In this document: in pieces, positions 7,343 through 16,030 of the stretch | Position numbering within the stretch: the stretch's first letter is position 1 | How the letters are laid out: each line of letters begins with the position of its first letter | NCBI RefSeq assembly: GCF_900176415.1 | Contig: NZ_FWXO01000001.1 | Location: 1,484,053 to 1,548,052, forward strand | Reading direction: 5' to 3' | Length of the DNA stretch: 64,000 bases | Source of the DNA: Cellulophaga tyrosinoxydans | GTDB taxonomy: Bacteria; Bacteroidota; Bacteroidia; Flavobacteriales; Flavobacteriaceae | Position numbers and translations under genes: made by a program | Notes under the pieces: generated by a model | What the model was told of the DNA's origin: nothing | Database searches by the model: none | What the model saw: only the letters and a program-made list of their open reading frames with translations

Positions 7343-9838
7343 ATGGCAAAGAATTTAGTAATCGTAGAGTCTCCTGCAAAAGCAAAAACTATTGAAAAAT
7401 TTTTAGGAAAAGACTTCAAGGTAGAATCCAGTTTTGGTCATATAGCAGATTTACCATCTAAAGAATTAGGGGTAGATGTAGAAAATGATTTTAAAGCAAA
7501 ATATATTGTAAGTAAGGATAAATCAGTTTTAGTTAAAAAATTGAAAGATTTAGCCAAGAAAGCGGATATGATATGGCTAGCGAGTGATGAGGATAGAGAA
7601 GGAGAGGCTATTTCTTGGCACTTAGAGCAAGAGTTAGATTTAGATAAAAAGAAAACCAAAAGAATAGTATTTAACAGTATTACCAAAGCTGCAATACAAA
7701 AAGCGATTGAAAACCCAAGAGAAATAAATTATGATCTTGTAAATGCACAACAAGCAAGACGTGTATTAGATAGATTAGTAGGTTACGAATTATCGCCAGT
7801 ACTTTGGAAAAAAATAAAACCAGGACTTTCTGCTGGTAGAGTACAGTCAGTTGCAGTGCGATTAATTGTAGAACGTGAAAGAGATATAGAGTCTTTTACA
7901 CCAGAAGCATCTTTTAAAATAACTGCACAATTCAAAACGAATGAAGGTAGTATTTTTTCTGCTAGACTCAATAAGACTTTTGCAACTAAAAAAGAGGCAG
8001 AAGCTTTCTTAAAGGAGAATATGAACTCTAAATTTGCAGTTGCAAGTCTAGATAAGAAACCAGCGAAGAAAACGCCAGCAGCTCCTTTTACAACATCAAC
8101 TTTACAACAAGAAGCATCTAGAAAATTATATTTCTCTGTAGGAAGAACCATGCAGGTTGCGCAACGACTATATGAAGCGGGACTTATAACTTACATGAGA
8201 ACAGATAGCGTTAACTTATCTAAAGAAGCATTAGATGCCGCCAAAGAAGCTATCTTAGAAAATTACGGAAAAGAGTACAGTAATACACGTAATTTTAAAG
8301 GCAAATCTAAAGGTGCACAAGAAGCTCACGAAGCCATCCGCCCAACAGATATGAAGCTTCAAAATGTTTCTCTAGAACGTGATCAAGAGAAATTATACGA
8401 ATTAATTTGGAAACGTACTTTAGCTTCGCAAATGAGTGATGCTGAACTAGAGCGTACCAATGTTAAAATAAGCTGTGCCGGACACAATGAAGAGTTTACC
8501 GCAAATGGTGAGGTAATTAAATTTGATGGTTTTCTAAAAGTATATATGGAAGACCTTGATGATGAAGATATAGCCGAAGAGCAAGAAGGTATGCTTCCCG
8601 CAATGGAAGAAGGTGAGGCTTTAATAAATAATTATATTACAGCTACAGAACGATTTTCAAGACCTCCATATCGTTTTACAGAAGCCTCTTTAGTAAAAAA
8701 ATTAGAAGAATTAGGTATTGGTAGACCATCTACCTATGCACCAACAATTTCTACAGTACAAAATAGAGGGTATGTAGAAAAAGGAACTATTGATGGAGTA
8801 GAGCGTAAGTACGTGCAGTTAGTGCTTGAAAATAACGCTATTCAAACCAAGAATTTAACGGAAAATGTTGGCTCGGATAAAGGCAAGTTAGTCCCTACAG
8901 ATATTGGAATCATTGTTACTGACTTTTTAGTAAGTCACTTTTCTGGAATTATGGAATATAATTTCACGGCTAAAGTAGAAGAAGATTTTGATGATATAGC
9001 CGAAGGGAAAGAAGATTGGCAAAAAGTGATGAAGAATTTTTATAAAGATTTTCATCCAAAAGTATTAGATGTAGAAGAAAATGCTGATAGAGCAAGTGGT
9101 GAACGAATATTGGGTGTAGATCCAAAATCAGGTAGACAAGTGTTGGTTCGTTTAGGAAGATTTGGACCTATGGTGCAAATTGGCTCCTCTGAAGAAGAAG
9201 AGAAACCTGTATTTGCTAGTCTTTTGCCGGATCAGTCGTTAAATACAATAACTTTTGACGAGGCCATGGAGCTTTTTACGTTGCCAAGAGATTTGGGCGT
9301 ACATAAAGGAGAAGAAGTTTTAGCAAACGTGGGTAGATTTGGACCTTATATTAAATTTGGCGATAAATTTATCTCTTTAGATAAAGGCGAAAGTGCTTTT
9401 GATGTAGATTTTGATAGAGCAAAAGAACTTATTGATGATAAGATAAAAGCAGATGCTCCTATTTTAAATTACGAAGACAAAGAAGTAACAAAAGGAACCG
9501 GGCGCTTTGGACCATTTATTAAATGGGATGGAATGTTCATTAATGTGAGCAAAAAGTACGACTTTGATAACCTTTCGAAAGCGGATATTATTGAACTTAT
9601 CGAAACCAAAAAGCAGAAAGAGATAGATAAGGTGGTTCATGACTGGAAAGCCGAAGGGATTCGAGTAGAAAAGGCACGTTGGGGAAGGCATAATGTAATA
9701 AAAGGGAAAATTAAAGTAGAATTATCTAAAGATGTTGATGCTACCAAAATTACTCTTGAACAAGCGCAAGCCATGATCGAAAAGAAAACGCCAAAGAAAA
9801 AGGCAAAGGCAGCACCCAAGAAAAAAGCAAAAAAATAA
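7343..9838 (+). CDS. topA: DNA topoisomerase I (type IA)
   Basis: 831 aa from the ATG at 7343, which gives the canonical N-terminus MAKNLVIVESPAKAKTIEKFLG. In-frame sequence further upstream runs through a terminator and the -7 box and is not used. The TOPRIM domain (residues 1-120) holds the acidic motif SDEDREGEAISWH. The active-site Tyr lies in the GLITYMRTDSVNLS motif. The C-terminal half contains several repeats of the GRFGPMVQIG / GRFGPYIKFG / GRFGPFIKWDG type in place of zinc fingers, as in other Bacteroidota enzymes. The last 20 residues are a Lys/Ala/Pro tail likely to bind DNA. It relaxes negative supercoils. It is a single gene, followed by a strong hairpin. Confidence 0.96.
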   Translation: MAKNLVIVESPAKAKTIEKFLGKDFKVESSFGHIADLPSKELGVDVENDFKAKYIVSKDKSVLVKKLKDLAKKADMIWLASDEDREGEAISWHLEQELDLDKKKTKRIVFNSITKAAIQKAIENPREINYDLVNAQQARRVLDRLVGYELSPVLWKKIKPGLSAGRVQSVAVRLIVERERDIESFTPEASFKITAQFKTNEGSIFSARLNKTFATKKEAEAFLKENMNSKFAVASLDKKPAKKTPAAPFTTSTLQQEASRKLYFSVGRTMQVAQRLYEAGLITYMRTDSVNLSKEALDAAKEAILENYGKEYSNTRNFKGKSKGAQEAHEAIRPTDMKLQNVSLERDQEKLYELIWKRTLASQMSDAELERTNVKISCAGHNEEFTANGEVIKFDGFLKVYMEDLDDEDIAEEQEGMLPAMEEGEALINNYITATERFSRPPYRFTEASLVKKLEELGIGRPSTYAPTISTVQNRGYVEKGTIDGVERKYVQLVLENNAIQTKNLTENVGSDKGKLVPTDIGIIVTDFLVSHFSGIMEYNFTAKVEEDFDDIAEGKEDWQKVMKNFYKDFHPKVLDVEENADRASGERILGVDPKSGRQVLVRLGRFGPMVQIGSSEEEEKPVFASLLPDQSLNTITFDEAMELFTLPRDLGVHKGEEVLANVGRFGPYIKFGDKFISLDKGESAFDVDFDRAKELIDDKIKADAPILNYEDKEVTKGTGRFGPFIKWDGMFINVSKKYDFDNLSKADIIELIETKKQKEIDKVVHDWKAEGIRVEKARWGRHNVIKGKIKVELSKDVDATKITLEQAQAMIEKKTPKKKAKAAPKKKAKK

Positions 9839-9861
9839 AGTTTTTATTTTGATAATAAGTT

Positions 9862-9897
9862 AGCACACCTTCTTGAATTATTTCAAGAAGGTGTGCT
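9862..9897. terminator. 16-bp perfect hairpin between topA and the arginase-fold gene
   Basis: Arms AGCACACCTTCTTGAA (9862-9877) and TTCAAGAAGGTGTGCT (9882-9897) are perfectly complementary around TTAT. There is no long T run after it (ATATTTG follows). It may terminate topA, but it also abuts the next promoter's -7 box. Confidence 0.6.
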
Positions 9898-9904
9898 ATA
9901 TTTG
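9873..9904 (+). promoter_or_regulatory. Promoter of the arginase-fold / gld region
   Basis: The -7 box TATATTTG (9897-9904) matches TAnnTTTG exactly. A TTG at 9873-9875 lies 21 nt upstream. The -33 sits in one arm of the 9862-9897 hairpin and the -7 box starts at its last base. The ATG follows at 9945. Confidence 0.55.
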
Positions 9905-9944
9905 ATATGATAATTATTCATAATATTCTAACCAATTAGTAGTA

Positions 9945-11102
9945 ATGGCATTCGATTTTTTAGTTCCTATTGATGATAAAATACTAGCACATTGCGAATT
10001 ATTACCTGCGCAAGCCTTAGGAAATAAAATTCATAAACATACAGAACGTAAAGGATTGCCTGTTTTGGCAAATGCATCTTTTGCAATAATTGGGGTTAAT
10101 GAATCTAGAAATGCCTTTGAAAAAAAGCATGAAAGCTTAAATACTTCAGAAATAAGAAGGCATCTTTATAAGCTTATGATGGGAAATTGGAATAGTACCA
10201 TCGTTGACCTTGGAGATATTAATGAAGGCGAAGCGGTAGAAGACACCTATTTTGTTGTAAAAGAAATTGTAGCGGAACTTATAGAAGAAGATATTGTTGC
10301 TGTTGTTATAGGTGCCACACAAGATATTACGTATCCTACGTATAGAGCTTTTGATGGGTTAAGAAATATGGTGAATCTAGTGTCTGTAGATAGTAGATTC
10401 GATTTTGGTGATAATGACGAACTTATCTCTTCTCATTCTTACATGAGTAAGATTATTACCGATAAGCCTAACAATTTATTTAATTTTTCAAATTTAGGAT
10501 ATCAGAGTTATTTCTGTGCTCAAGAAGAATTAGATTTAATGGAGCGTCTTTTTTTTGATGGATATCGGTTGGGAGAAATTTCATCTGACATTTCTTTGGC
10601 GGAGCCGGTATTAAGAGATTCCAACATTGTAAGCATAGATCTTCGGGCCGTAAAGGCAAGTGAAATTTCTATGTCTGAAAATTTTTCACCTAATGGTTTT
10701 ACTGGTAAAGAAATATGCGCTATAGCCAGGTATGCTGGTATTAGCGATAAAGTAAATGTCTTTGGAGTTTACGAAGCGGAGAACACGCCACAGGCATATC
10801 AATTAATAGCACAAATTTTGTGGTATTTTTTTGAAGGCCATAATTATAGGGTAAAAGAGTCTCCTTTTGTAAATAAAGAAGATTTCACCAAATTCATTGT
10901 TCCTACTGATGCGGACGATCTTATCTACCATAAAAGTAATCTTACTGAAAGATGGTGGGTAGAAGTGCCAACAATTTTAACTTCACATAATAAAACAAAT
11001 ATACCTGCGTTATTACCTTGCACGGAGCAGGATTATCTTGATGCTTGTAATCAAATTATTCCTGAGCGGTGGTTTAAAGCTTATAAAAAAGGCTTTAATT
11101 AA
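9945..11102 (+). CDS. Arginase/formiminoglutamase-fold protein, probable pseudoenzyme
   Basis: 385 aa with the overall layout of the ureohydrolase fold. The manganese-ligand motifs are degraded. GGDHS-type motif 1 reads GATQD (123-127, His replaced by Gln). DAHxD-type motif 2 reads DSRFD (149-153, His replaced by Arg). SxDxDxxDP-type motif 3 reads SIDLRAVKA (230-238, second Asp replaced by Arg). Three of the six usual ligands are therefore missing, so hydrolysis of arginine or formiminoglutamate is unlikely. The gene lies 120 nt before gldK in the same orientation. From memory this neighbourhood is conserved in flavobacteria. A structural or regulatory role near the gliding/T9SS motor is possible but is inference. 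Confidence 0.82.
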   Translation: MAFDFLVPIDDKILAHCELLPAQALGNKIHKHTERKGLPVLANASFAIIGVNESRNAFEKKHESLNTSEIRRHLYKLMMGNWNSTIVDLGDINEGEAVEDTYFVVKEIVAELIEEDIVAVVIGATQDITYPTYRAFDGLRNMVNLVSVDSRFDFGDNDELISSHSYMSKIITDKPNNLFNFSNLGYQSYFCAQEELDLMERLFFDGYRLGEISSDISLAEPVLRDSNIVSIDLRAVKASEISMSENFSPNGFTGKEICAIARYAGISDKVNVFGVYEAENTPQAYQLIAQILWYFFEGHNYRVKESPFVNKEDFTKFIVPTDADDLIYHKSNLTERWWVEVPTILTSHNKTNIPALLPCTEQDYLDACNQIIPERWFKAYKKGFN

Positions 11103-11222
11103 ATTTTTAAAAAAAAATTAAAGGATAATACATTTGACACAATATTTTAATCAAAACGAAGTTTTAGAGAATAATAAATGTGTTTTTAAAATTACAATCT
11201 TAATCGAAATTTAACCTAAAGT

Positions 11223-12581
11223 ATGAAGAAGCTATTGTTATCATCTATAGCGTTTGTTGTTTTACTCAGCAGTTGTGGGTCTAAAACAAAAGGAGAACTA
11301 GTCGGAGCCCAAGGAAAAAAGTGGTATCCTGAAAAGCCTTATGGTATGGAGTTAATTCCTCAGGGATCCTATATCATGGGTAAGAGTGAAGAAGACCAAG
11401 CTCAAGTTCTAAACGCTCCAACCAAAACTGTAACCGTACGCTCTTTTTATATGGACGATACGGAAATTACAAATAGTGAGTATCGCCAATTCGTAGAATG
11501 GGTTAGAGATTCTATCGTTAGAACCAAATTAGCCATTTTGGCTGATGAATTAGGACTAGGTCCTGAAGATGGTGGTATAGGAGATTACGCATTTAAAGAT
11601 GCAGATACTACAAAATTATCAGCGTATGACAAATATATGCTTGATATGTATTCAGGTATAGATTATGAAGGTAGAGCCTTAAATCTAGATCAAGATTTGG
11701 TTTGGGATACTTCTGAATACCCAGATGAGTACTATGTTGAGGTAATGGACAAATTATATATTTCTGAAGAAGAATCTTATAATGGACAGCGCACAATAGA
11801 TGTTACTCAATTAAAGTATAAGTATTCTTGGATGGATATTGAAGCTGCAGCTAGAGCAAAAGGTAAAGGCAGTAGAAAAGATTTCATAAAACAAGAAGAA
11901 TTAGAAATATATCCGGATACAACAGTTTGGATTAGAGATTTTGAGTATTCTTATAATGAACCAATGCATAATGATTACTTCTGGCATGACGCTTACAGTG
12001 AATATCCTGTAGTGGGTGTAAGCTGGAAACAAGCTAAAGCATTTTGTAACTGGAGAACAAAATTCAAGAATGATGATCAAAAATCTAAAGGAAAGCAATT
12101 TGTTAATCAATTTAGATTACCAACAGAGGCAGAATGGGAATACGCAGCTAGAGGTGGTATCGAAGGTGGTACATATCCTTGGGGTGGCCCATATGTAATT
12201 AGCGACACAGGATGCTTTATGGCTAACTTTAAACCACAACGTGGAGATTACGCAGCAGATACCGCATTATACACCGTAGAAGCTAAATCATTTGCGCCAA
12301 ACGATTATAACTTATATAATATGGCTGGAAACGTTTCTGAATGGACAGATTCTAGCTATGATCCAAACTCTTACGAGTATGTATCAACAATGAACCCTAA
12401 CGGCGGAGGAGCTAAGAATGCTCGTAAAGTAATTAGAGGTGGTTCTTGGAAAGATGTTGCTTACTTCCTACAGGTAAGTACTAGAGATTACGAGTATCAA
12501 GATTCAGCACGTAGTTACATAGGTTTCAGAACCGTACAAGATTATATGGGTGTTGAAGAAAACAAACCATTAAATAAATAA
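11223..12581 (+). CDS. gldK: Gliding motility / T9SS ring lipoprotein GldK
   Basis: 452 aa. A lipoprotein signal ends in LLSSC (lipid Cys18). The mature part is a formylglycine-generating-enzyme (SUMF1/sulfatase-modifying) fold, shown by MELIPQGSYIMGKSEED, SFYMDDTEITNSEYRQFVEW, FRLPTEAEWEYAARGG, YPWGGPY, YNMAGNVSEW and VIRGGSWKD. GldK forms, with GldN, the periplasmic ring under the outer membrane that works with the GldLM motor in type IX secretion and gliding. This is known for Flavobacterium and Porphyromonas (PorK). It is the first gene of the gldKLMN block and is followed 87 nt later by gldL. Confidence 0.96.
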   Translation: MKKLLLSSIAFVVLLSSCGSKTKGELVGAQGKKWYPEKPYGMELIPQGSYIMGKSEEDQAQVLNAPTKTVTVRSFYMDDTEITNSEYRQFVEWVRDSIVRTKLAILADELGLGPEDGGIGDYAFKDADTTKLSAYDKYMLDMYSGIDYEGRALNLDQDLVWDTSEYPDEYYVEVMDKLYISEEESYNGQRTIDVTQLKYKYSWMDIEAAARAKGKGSRKDFIKQEELEIYPDTTVWIRDFEYSYNEPMHNDYFWHDAYSEYPVVGVSWKQAKAFCNWRTKFKNDDQKSKGKQFVNQFRLPTEAEWEYAARGGIEGGTYPWGGPYVISDTGCFMANFKPQRGDYAADTALYTVEAKSFAPNDYNLYNMAGNVSEWTDSSYDPNSYEYVSTMNPNGGGAKNARKVIRGGSWKDVAYFLQVSTRDYEYQDSARSYIGFRTVQDYMGVEENKPLNK

Positions 12582-12668
12582 TATTAACAAGTACACAAAT
12601 TAAAATCAAATTAAATTAAAACCAAATCCTTATTTTTATTAACGTTAACCTGAAATTAAATTAAAATT

Positions 12669-13319
12669 ATGGCACAGTCAAAATCAACAAAGAAATTATT
12701 TAACATGGCCTACGGCCTAGGAGCATCAGTAGTAATTATCGGTGCATTATTCAAAATCTTACACTGGGAGTTAGGTCCTTTAAATGGGGGTATTCTACTT
12801 GCAATAGGTCTTATTACAGAGGCACTTATTTTTGCTATTAGTGCATTTGAACCAGTAGAAGACGAATACGATTGGTCTTTAGTATATCCTGAATTAGCAG
12901 GAGGAGAAGGTGTTGCAAGAAGCAATGTTAAAGCAGAAATTCAAGAATCTGAAGCTTCATTATCTAAAAAATTAGATGATTTATTAAAAGAAGCTGGTGT
13001 AGATGCAAACTTAATGGAAAGTTTAGGCTCTAGCATTAGAAACTTTGAAGGTGCTGCTAAAGGTATTGCTCCTACAGTAGACGCAATGGCTTCTACTAAG
13101 AAATATTCTGAAGAAATGGTACAAGCTGCCGCTCAGATGGAATCATTAAATAGCCTTTACAAAGTACAGTTAGAGAGTGCAAGCAAACAAGCTTCTATTA
13201 ATGAAGAAGTTGTTCAAAACTCTACAGCATTAAAAGATCAAATGGCATCATTGTCAACAAACTTGTCATCTCTTAATGGAGTATACGGTGGAATGTTGTC
13301 TGCAATGTCAAGAAACTAA
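12669..13319 (+). CDS. gldL: Gliding motor / T9SS inner-membrane protein GldL
   Basis: 216 aa. Two N-terminal transmembrane helices (about 12-32 and 40-60) contain unusual charged residues: Lys29 in GALFKILHW, Glu51 in ITEALIF, and Glu61 just after helix 2. These appear to match the intramembrane charged residues proposed to couple proton flow to rotation in the F. johnsoniae GldLM motor. That alignment is by eye. The remainder is a long cytoplasmic coiled-coil-like region (about 85-215). GldL forms the pentameric ring around the GldM dimer. The N-terminal YGLGASVVIIGALFKILHW stretch is very characteristic. It lies between gldK and gldM. Confidence 0.96.
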   Translation: MAQSKSTKKLFNMAYGLGASVVIIGALFKILHWELGPLNGGILLAIGLITEALIFAISAFEPVEDEYDWSLVYPELAGGEGVARSNVKAEIQESEASLSKKLDDLLKEAGVDANLMESLGSSIRNFEGAAKGIAPTVDAMASTKKYSEEMVQAAAQMESLNSLYKVQLESASKQASINEEVVQNSTALKDQMASLSTNLSSLNGVYGGMLSAMSRN

Positions 13320-13377
13320 TTAGTATCTAAGATACGCAAACCCAAATCAAAATTAATTTTAAAACTAATTAGAAAAA

Positions 13378-14937
13378 ATGGCAGGAGGAAAACAATCACC
13401 ACGTCAGAAAATGGTCAACTTAATGTATTTGATCTTTATCGCGATGTTGGCCCTGAATATGAGTAAAGAAGTTCTAGCAGCATTCGGTCTTATGAATGAA
13501 AAGCTAGAAGTTTCTAACGCGAAAACTACAGATAATAATTTAGCATTCTTAGAAAATTTGGAAACAAAAGCTTCGGAAGATGCTGCTAAATATGCTGAAG
13601 ATTATAAAAAAGCACAACAAGTGCAAAAATTGTCTCAAGAGTATTTTGATTACTTAGAAGGTCTTAAGAAAGAAATGACTAAAGACGTTGAGGATCCAAC
13701 AGATTACCAAGTAATGGATAAGTCGGATTATCTTGATCAAAAATTATTTAGTGGAGACGGTCTTGCTGAAGGAGGTAAAGAATTCATGAAAAGAATTCAA
13801 GATTACCGCAAGCAAGTGGCTGAATTAGTGCCTGCGGCATTAAAATCATCAGTAGTTGCTAGATTTGAAACTGGCGATGCTAATGGTAAAGTAGTAAAGA
13901 AAGATAAATCTAAGCAAGATTGGATTAACTATCATTATGAAGGTTTCCCATTAATTGCATCTTTAACTAAACTTACGGCTTTACAAGCAGATATTAAATC
14001 TACTGAAGAGGCTGCTCTAAAAGCAATGTTGGCTGGTAACTTAACTGACCAAGTTTCATTAAAGAACTTTAAAACTTCTTTATTTGGTTCTAAGTCTGCA
14101 TTCTACTCTGGTGAAAAATACGATGGTAAAATTATCATTAGTAAAACAGATAATTCTTCTACACCAGTAAGAGCTGAATTAACTTTAGATGGTAGAAAAT
14201 TAAGTGCAGGAACAGATTACGCTATCGAAGCTGGTGGTGTTAAGATGTTAATCGGAGCTGGAAATCCTGGTGACCACGTAATTGAAGGTACTTTGTACTT
14301 CATGCAAGATGGTACAGAGGTTCCTGTAACTGTTAACAACTCTTTCGCAACAATTTCTAAGCCAAGTGCTGCTTTAATTGCTGCTGATAAAATGAATGTT
14401 GTTTACCGTGGTGTTGCTAACCCAATGTCTATTTCTATTCCTGGTATTCCAGATAATAAGGTAAATGCTTCTGCTCCTGGTCTGTCTAAAAGATCTGGTA
14501 GCCAGTATGTAATGAACCCTGGAACTGGTAGAACAGTAACAATTAGTGCTTCCGGTAAATTACCTGACGGACAAACAGTATCTTCTAAATCTGAATTCAG
14601 AATTAAAGATATTCCAAGACCAAACGGTTCTATTAGAGGAGAAACTAACACTGCAAAAATGCCAAGAACTAACTTAGAAATATCTACAGTAGGTGCTTTA
14701 TTAGAAGATTTTGATTTCGATTTAAATCTTGCAGTAAGTGGTTTCAAATTCAAAGTTCCTGGTCAACCAACAGTTGTGGTTAACGGTAACAAATTAAATG
14801 GTGCTGCTTTGGCTGCTTTGAAAAGAGCTGGTCGTGGAGATGCTGTTCAAATATTTGATATTGAAGCTTATATAACAAATAACAAATCTTACAAGTTGAA
14901 AAAAGTTTCTCCAGTAGTGGTAGAACTTACAAACTAG
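13378..14937 (+). CDS. gldM: Gliding motor / T9SS shaft protein GldM
   Basis: 519 aa. A single N-terminal transmembrane helix (MVNLMYLIFIAMLALNMSKEVL, about 12-33) anchors the protein. The long periplasmic part contains four predicted domains, including helical D1 (about 40-220) and beta-rich D2-D4 (PSAALIAADKMNVVYRGVANP, GETNTAKMPRTNLEISTVGALL). The start MAGGKQSPRQKMVN is the standard GldM N-terminus. GldM dimers span the periplasm and carry rotation from the GldL ring to the GldK/GldN ring. It lies 58 nt after gldL. A 13-bp-arm hairpin at 14961-15000 separates it from gldN. Confidence 0.96.
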   Translation: MAGGKQSPRQKMVNLMYLIFIAMLALNMSKEVLAAFGLMNEKLEVSNAKTTDNNLAFLENLETKASEDAAKYAEDYKKAQQVQKLSQEYFDYLEGLKKEMTKDVEDPTDYQVMDKSDYLDQKLFSGDGLAEGGKEFMKRIQDYRKQVAELVPAALKSSVVARFETGDANGKVVKKDKSKQDWINYHYEGFPLIASLTKLTALQADIKSTEEAALKAMLAGNLTDQVSLKNFKTSLFGSKSAFYSGEKYDGKIIISKTDNSSTPVRAELTLDGRKLSAGTDYAIEAGGVKMLIGAGNPGDHVIEGTLYFMQDGTEVPVTVNNSFATISKPSAALIAADKMNVVYRGVANPMSISIPGIPDNKVNASAPGLSKRSGSQYVMNPGTGRTVTISASGKLPDGQTVSSKSEFRIKDIPRPNGSIRGETNTAKMPRTNLEISTVGALLEDFDFDLNLAVSGFKFKVPGQPTVVVNGNKLNGAALAALKRAGRGDAVQIFDIEAYITNNKSYKLKKVSPVVVELTN

Positions 14938-14960
14938 TAGGGAAAATTTATTGGAGTGAG

Positions 14961-15000
14961 TCATAAATCATTCGAAAAATATAATTTGAATGATTTATGA
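14961..15000. other. Intercistronic hairpin between gldM and gldN
   Basis: Arms TCATAAATCATTC (14961-14973) and GAATGATTTATGA (14988-15000) are perfect complements, with further A-T pairing possible in the 14-nt interior. No T run follows, so it is not a standard terminator. It ends 41 nt before the gldN start and could stabilise or process the mRNA, or modulate gldN levels. Confidence 0.6.
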
Positions 15001-15041
15001 CAAATTTTAGTAAAGGTGTAAAAACAAATAAATTTTTAAAA

Positions 15042-15944
15042 ATGAATTGGAAAAATGTTTTATTAATTGGAGCGGTATCTTTATTACCTATTTCAATGAT
15101 GGCTCAGGCGAATATATTAAATGCCAAAAAGCCAGAGGAGATTGGTAAAAAAACAAACTCTCAAATAGAGATGGATAACGATGCTCCTTTAGATTACGGT
15201 TATGTTGATGATAGAGATATTCTTTGGTCAAAAACTGTATGGGAAGTAATCGATTTAGATGAACGTGTAAACTTTCCGCTATACTATCCAATAGATACTG
15301 TGGATATTGGTTCTGATAGAAGATCATTATATGATGTTCTTATTAAGAATATTAAAAATGGTAAAATTGAAGATATTTATGTAGATTCTTATTTTACTGA
15401 AAAAAGAAAATTTGCAGATTTACAAGCTACTTTGCAAAAAGTTGATACTACCGATTATGGGTATGAACAATTAAATGCAGGTGAGCAAGTATCTCCAGAA
15501 TATATCAACAGAAGAGATTTAACTGCTGCAGATTTAGAAGAATACTTAATTAAAGGAATCTGGTATTTTGACAAACGCCAAGGTGAACTTAAATACAGAT
15601 TGTTAGGTATTGCTCCTAGAGCTCCAGACGTTAACTTTATTGATGACGAATCTATGGATCAAGAAGAAAATAAAGTTGCCTTATTTTGGATCTGGTATCC
15701 AAGTGCAAGACAAGTTCTTCATGAAGCAAAAGTATTTAATCAAAGAAATTCGGCCCAGCCAATATCTTTTGATATGTTGCTAAACGCTCGTCGATTTGAA
15801 GCAACCATCTATAAAGAAGATAACGTTTATGGTGACCGTGCAATTAAAGACTATATTTCTGATAACTCTTTATTCCAATTACTTGAATCTGATCGTATAA
15901 AAGAAACGATTAGAGACAAAGAACAAGACATGTGGAGTTACTAG
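15042..15944 (+). CDS. gldN: Gliding motility / T9SS ring protein GldN
   Basis: 300 aa from the ATG at 15042, giving a clean signal peptide (MNWKNVLLIGAVSLLPISMMAQA). An upstream in-frame ATG at 14997 lies inside a hairpin arm and would bury the signal. The mature protein shows GldN/PorN features: DDRDILWSKTVWEVIDLDERVNFPLYYP near residues 55-85, and ALFWIWYPSARQVLHEAKVFN near 210-230. GldN pairs with GldK in the periplasmic ring. It is the last gene of the gld block and is followed by a terminator at 15975-16006. Confidence 0.95.
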   Translation: MNWKNVLLIGAVSLLPISMMAQANILNAKKPEEIGKKTNSQIEMDNDAPLDYGYVDDRDILWSKTVWEVIDLDERVNFPLYYPIDTVDIGSDRRSLYDVLIKNIKNGKIEDIYVDSYFTEKRKFADLQATLQKVDTTDYGYEQLNAGEQVSPEYINRRDLTAADLEEYLIKGIWYFDKRQGELKYRLLGIAPRAPDVNFIDDESMDQEENKVALFWIWYPSARQVLHEAKVFNQRNSAQPISFDMLLNARRFEATIYKEDNVYGDRAIKDYISDNSLFQLLESDRIKETIRDKEQDMWSY

Positions 15945-15974
15945 TGTAAAAAAATCCAATTCAATACAATTTTT

Positions 15975-16006
15975 AAGTCCTTTCCATTTTGGTTAGGACT
16001 TTTTTT
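15975..16006 (+). terminator. Terminator of the gldKLMN block
   Basis: Stem AAGTCCT (15975-15981) / AGGACTT (15995-16001) with an inner CC/GG pair and an immediate T run (to 16006). It lies 30 nt after gldN. Confidence 0.8.
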
Positions 16007-16030
16007 ATGCCAAATAATTACCTTTACCCA

